Shown here: piece after piece, positions 62,888 through 64,000 of the stretch | Layout: each line of letters starts with the position of its first letter | Numbering within the stretch: position 1 is the stretch's first letter | Assembly (NCBI GenBank): GCA_949840885.1 | Contig: CATKYJ010000020.1 | Coordinates: 1 to 64,000, forward strand | Length of the DNA stretch: 64,000 nucleotides | Reading direction: 5' to 3' | Origin: an uncultured Acetatifactor sp. | Lineage (GTDB): Bacteria > Bacillota > Clostridia > Lachnospirales > Lachnospiraceae | Notes under the pieces: model-generated | What the model saw: the letters and a program-made list of their open reading frames with translations, nothing else | What the model was told of the DNA's origin: nothing | The model's database searches: none | Position numbers and translations under genes: made by a program

Positions 62888-63058
62888 TTACTCCTGAGAG
62901 ATAGCGCCAACAGGGCAGTTGCCTGCGCAGGCGCCGCACTCGATGCACTTTTCGGGATCGATCTCGAACTTGCCGTCTCCCATGCTGATAGCGCCAACAG
63001 GGCACTGTGCCTCACAAGCGCCGCAAGCTACACAAGCATCGCTGATTACATATGCCAT
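62888..63058 (-). CDS. 2[4Fe-4S] ferredoxin
   Basis: A 56-residue electron carrier. It has two CxxCxxCxxxCP motifs, CVACGACEAQCPVGAI and CIECGACAGNCPVGAI, in the symmetric clostridial arrangement. The start lies at 63058 with AGGAGG upstream on the minus strand. It follows pflA by 14 bases and likely works in pyruvate or hydrogen metabolism. Confidence 0.97.
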   Translation of the reverse strand: MAYVISDACVACGACEAQCPVGAISMGDGKFEIDPEKCIECGACAGNCPVGAISQE

Positions 63059-63072
63059 AATAGTATCCTCCT

Positions 63073-63819
63073 TTATGATCGTCTTTTTTTGATACCGTCA
63101 ATAATTGCTTTCTTTTTGTCCAGCAGTTTATCCTTATCCATGGCCGGGACGCCTTTGAGCTTGTATTCCATTCCCAGGCTCTCGTATTTCTTCTCGCCCA
63201 TGGTATGGTAAGGCAGTACATCCAAGGCTTTCAGATTCTCAAACTGGCCGATGAAATAGCCTAAGTCAAAGAGATACTTTTCATCATCCGTAATGCCGGG
63301 AACCACCACATGCCGTATCCACATGTCCACATGCTTCTCATTCAGATAAGCCGCAAACTTCAAAATATTTTCATTGGGCTGCAGAGTAAGTTCCCTGTGC
63401 TTCTCCGGGTCGATATGCTTGATGTCCAGCATCACCAGATCCGTTAGCGTCATCAGTTTGTCTAATTTCTGCATCAGAGCAGCATTGTCCGGATTGAAAG
63501 CAATGCCGGAACTGTCGATACAAGTGTGTATGCCCTTTTCCTTGGCCAGGGTGAACAGATCGATAAGGAAATCCACCTGCATAAGCGGCTCCCCGCCAGT
63601 CACTGTAAGCCCGCCGCCATTACCATAGAAAGCCTCGTTCTTCTCATACTGCTCAATGATATACGATGGCTCCATAAGCGTGCCACCCTTGAAATCCCAT
63701 GTATCAGGATTGTGGCAATAAGCACAGCGCATAGGACACCCCTGCACAAACACCACAAACCGTGTCCCCGGTCCATCAACAGTCCCAAAACTTTCCAATG
63801 AATGTATTCTGCCCTGCAT
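63073..63819 (-). CDS. pflA: Pyruvate formate-lyase activating enzyme
   Basis: Radical SAM enzyme (248 residues from the ATG at 63819) that installs the glycyl radical on pyruvate formate-lyase. Motifs are the family start MQGRIHSLESFGTVDGPG, the cluster-binding CPMRCAYCHNPDTW, GGLTVTGGEPLMQ and MLDIKHIDPEKHRELTL. The gene for the lyase is expected just beyond the window edge on the same strand, and a hairpin lies between. AAAGAGCGG precedes the ATG. An earlier ATG at 63849 would add ten residues not typical for the family. Confidence 0.96.
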   Translation of the reverse strand: MQGRIHSLESFGTVDGPGTRFVVFVQGCPMRCAYCHNPDTWDFKGGTLMEPSYIIEQYEKNEAFYGNGGGLTVTGGEPLMQVDFLIDLFTLAKEKGIHTCIDSSGIAFNPDNAALMQKLDKLMTLTDLVMLDIKHIDPEKHRELTLQPNENILKFAAYLNEKHVDMWIRHVVVPGITDDEKYLFDLGYFIGQFENLKALDVLPYHTMGEKKYESLGMEYKLKGVPAMDKDKLLDKKKAIIDGIKKRRS

Positions 63820-63867
63820 AAAAATACCGCTCTTTCTAAAATCCATCAAACTCTAATGTCCATGAAA

Positions 63868-63893
63868 CCCCGGAGAGAAAAATCCCTCCGGGG
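63868..63893. terminator. Hairpin upstream of pflA, probable processing/terminator site
   Basis: CCCCGGAG (63868-63875) and CTCCGGGG (63886-63893) form a perfect 8-bp stem. The T-run is weak on either strand, so it may be a partial terminator after the lyase gene or an RNA-processing site. Sequence from 63894 to 64000 has no recognised gene. Confidence 0.55.
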
Positions 63894-64000
63894 CCTAAAA
63901 CCATATTGTTGCCAAAAGCCGCAACCCGAAACAATGCCAACCCCTTTTCGCCATAAGAGTCAAAAAGGTGCAAGTCATTCGCGGCAAGCCTAAAGTTCTT

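Overview
The window looks like the chromosome of a gut-type Firmicute, most likely a Lachnospiraceae (Clostridia) member. The reasons are strong Shine-Dalgarno sites, carbohydrate ABC systems of the LplB/YtcP type, a DUF951 protein, and the housekeeping run rpsF-ssb-rpsR / GdpP-type phosphodiesterase-rplI-dnaB. A MerR regulator, a 2[4Fe-4S] ferredoxin and pyruvate formate-lyase activase follow. Species cannot be assigned from the sequence alone.

Layout. 0.1-3.8 kb: an AT-rich accessory patch with a tyrosine recombinase, a DUF1062 protein, a small HTH protein, a TnpV-like remnant and hypothetical proteins. 3.8-7.5 kb: a graveyard of sugar-acid catabolism and transport genes (hydroxyacid dehydrogenase, enolase-superfamily dehydratase, DapA-family aldolase, two ABC permeases, FAD oxidoreductase), all truncated, frameshifted or fused. 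7.5-15.8 kb: an intact AraC regulator divergent from a sugar ABC importer (binding protein plus two permeases), then a lipoprotein and a beta-propeller-like protein. 15.9-20.7 kb: TelA, XpaC, a MATE exporter and a CmpB-type membrane protein. 20.9-32.8 kb: a second carbohydrate utilisation operon with binding protein, two permeases, GH88/GH105 hydrolase, membrane-bound AraC sensor-regulator, a TIM-barrel glycosidase-like protein and a DUF5107 protein. No ATPase gene lies in either importer operon, so a shared ATPase encoded elsewhere is likely.

32.9-45.4 kb: the most intriguing segment is a set of large genes coding for a MoxR AAA+ ATPase, DUF5682 protein, VWA protein, aldo/keto reductase, SWIM zinc-finger protein and DUF4132 protein. 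The five non-reductase members match in type the poorly characterised E. coli yehI/L/M/P/Q set. 45.5-53.6 kb: DUF975-CmpB membrane protein, membrane metallophosphoesterase, cupin-AraC regulator divergent from a ThuA/Gfo-Idh-MocA pair, sirtuin, YdcF and DUF951. 54-56.2 kb: a secreted, membrane-anchored beta-helix protein. 56.4-64 kb: conserved core genes for translation, replication, cyclic-dinucleotide turnover and anaerobic pyruvate metabolism.

Non-coding structure: several clear intrinsic terminators, a terminator-like hairpin inside the second importer operon, a 20-bp-phased direct repeat suited to an AraC activator at 8.98-9.01 kb, a repeat of about 40 bp shared by the ydcF leader and the GdpP upstream region, a duplicated promoter-like unit before the GdpP gene, and a repeat flanking the DUF951 gene. 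No tRNA, rRNA, CRISPR array or intact insertion sequence was recognised.
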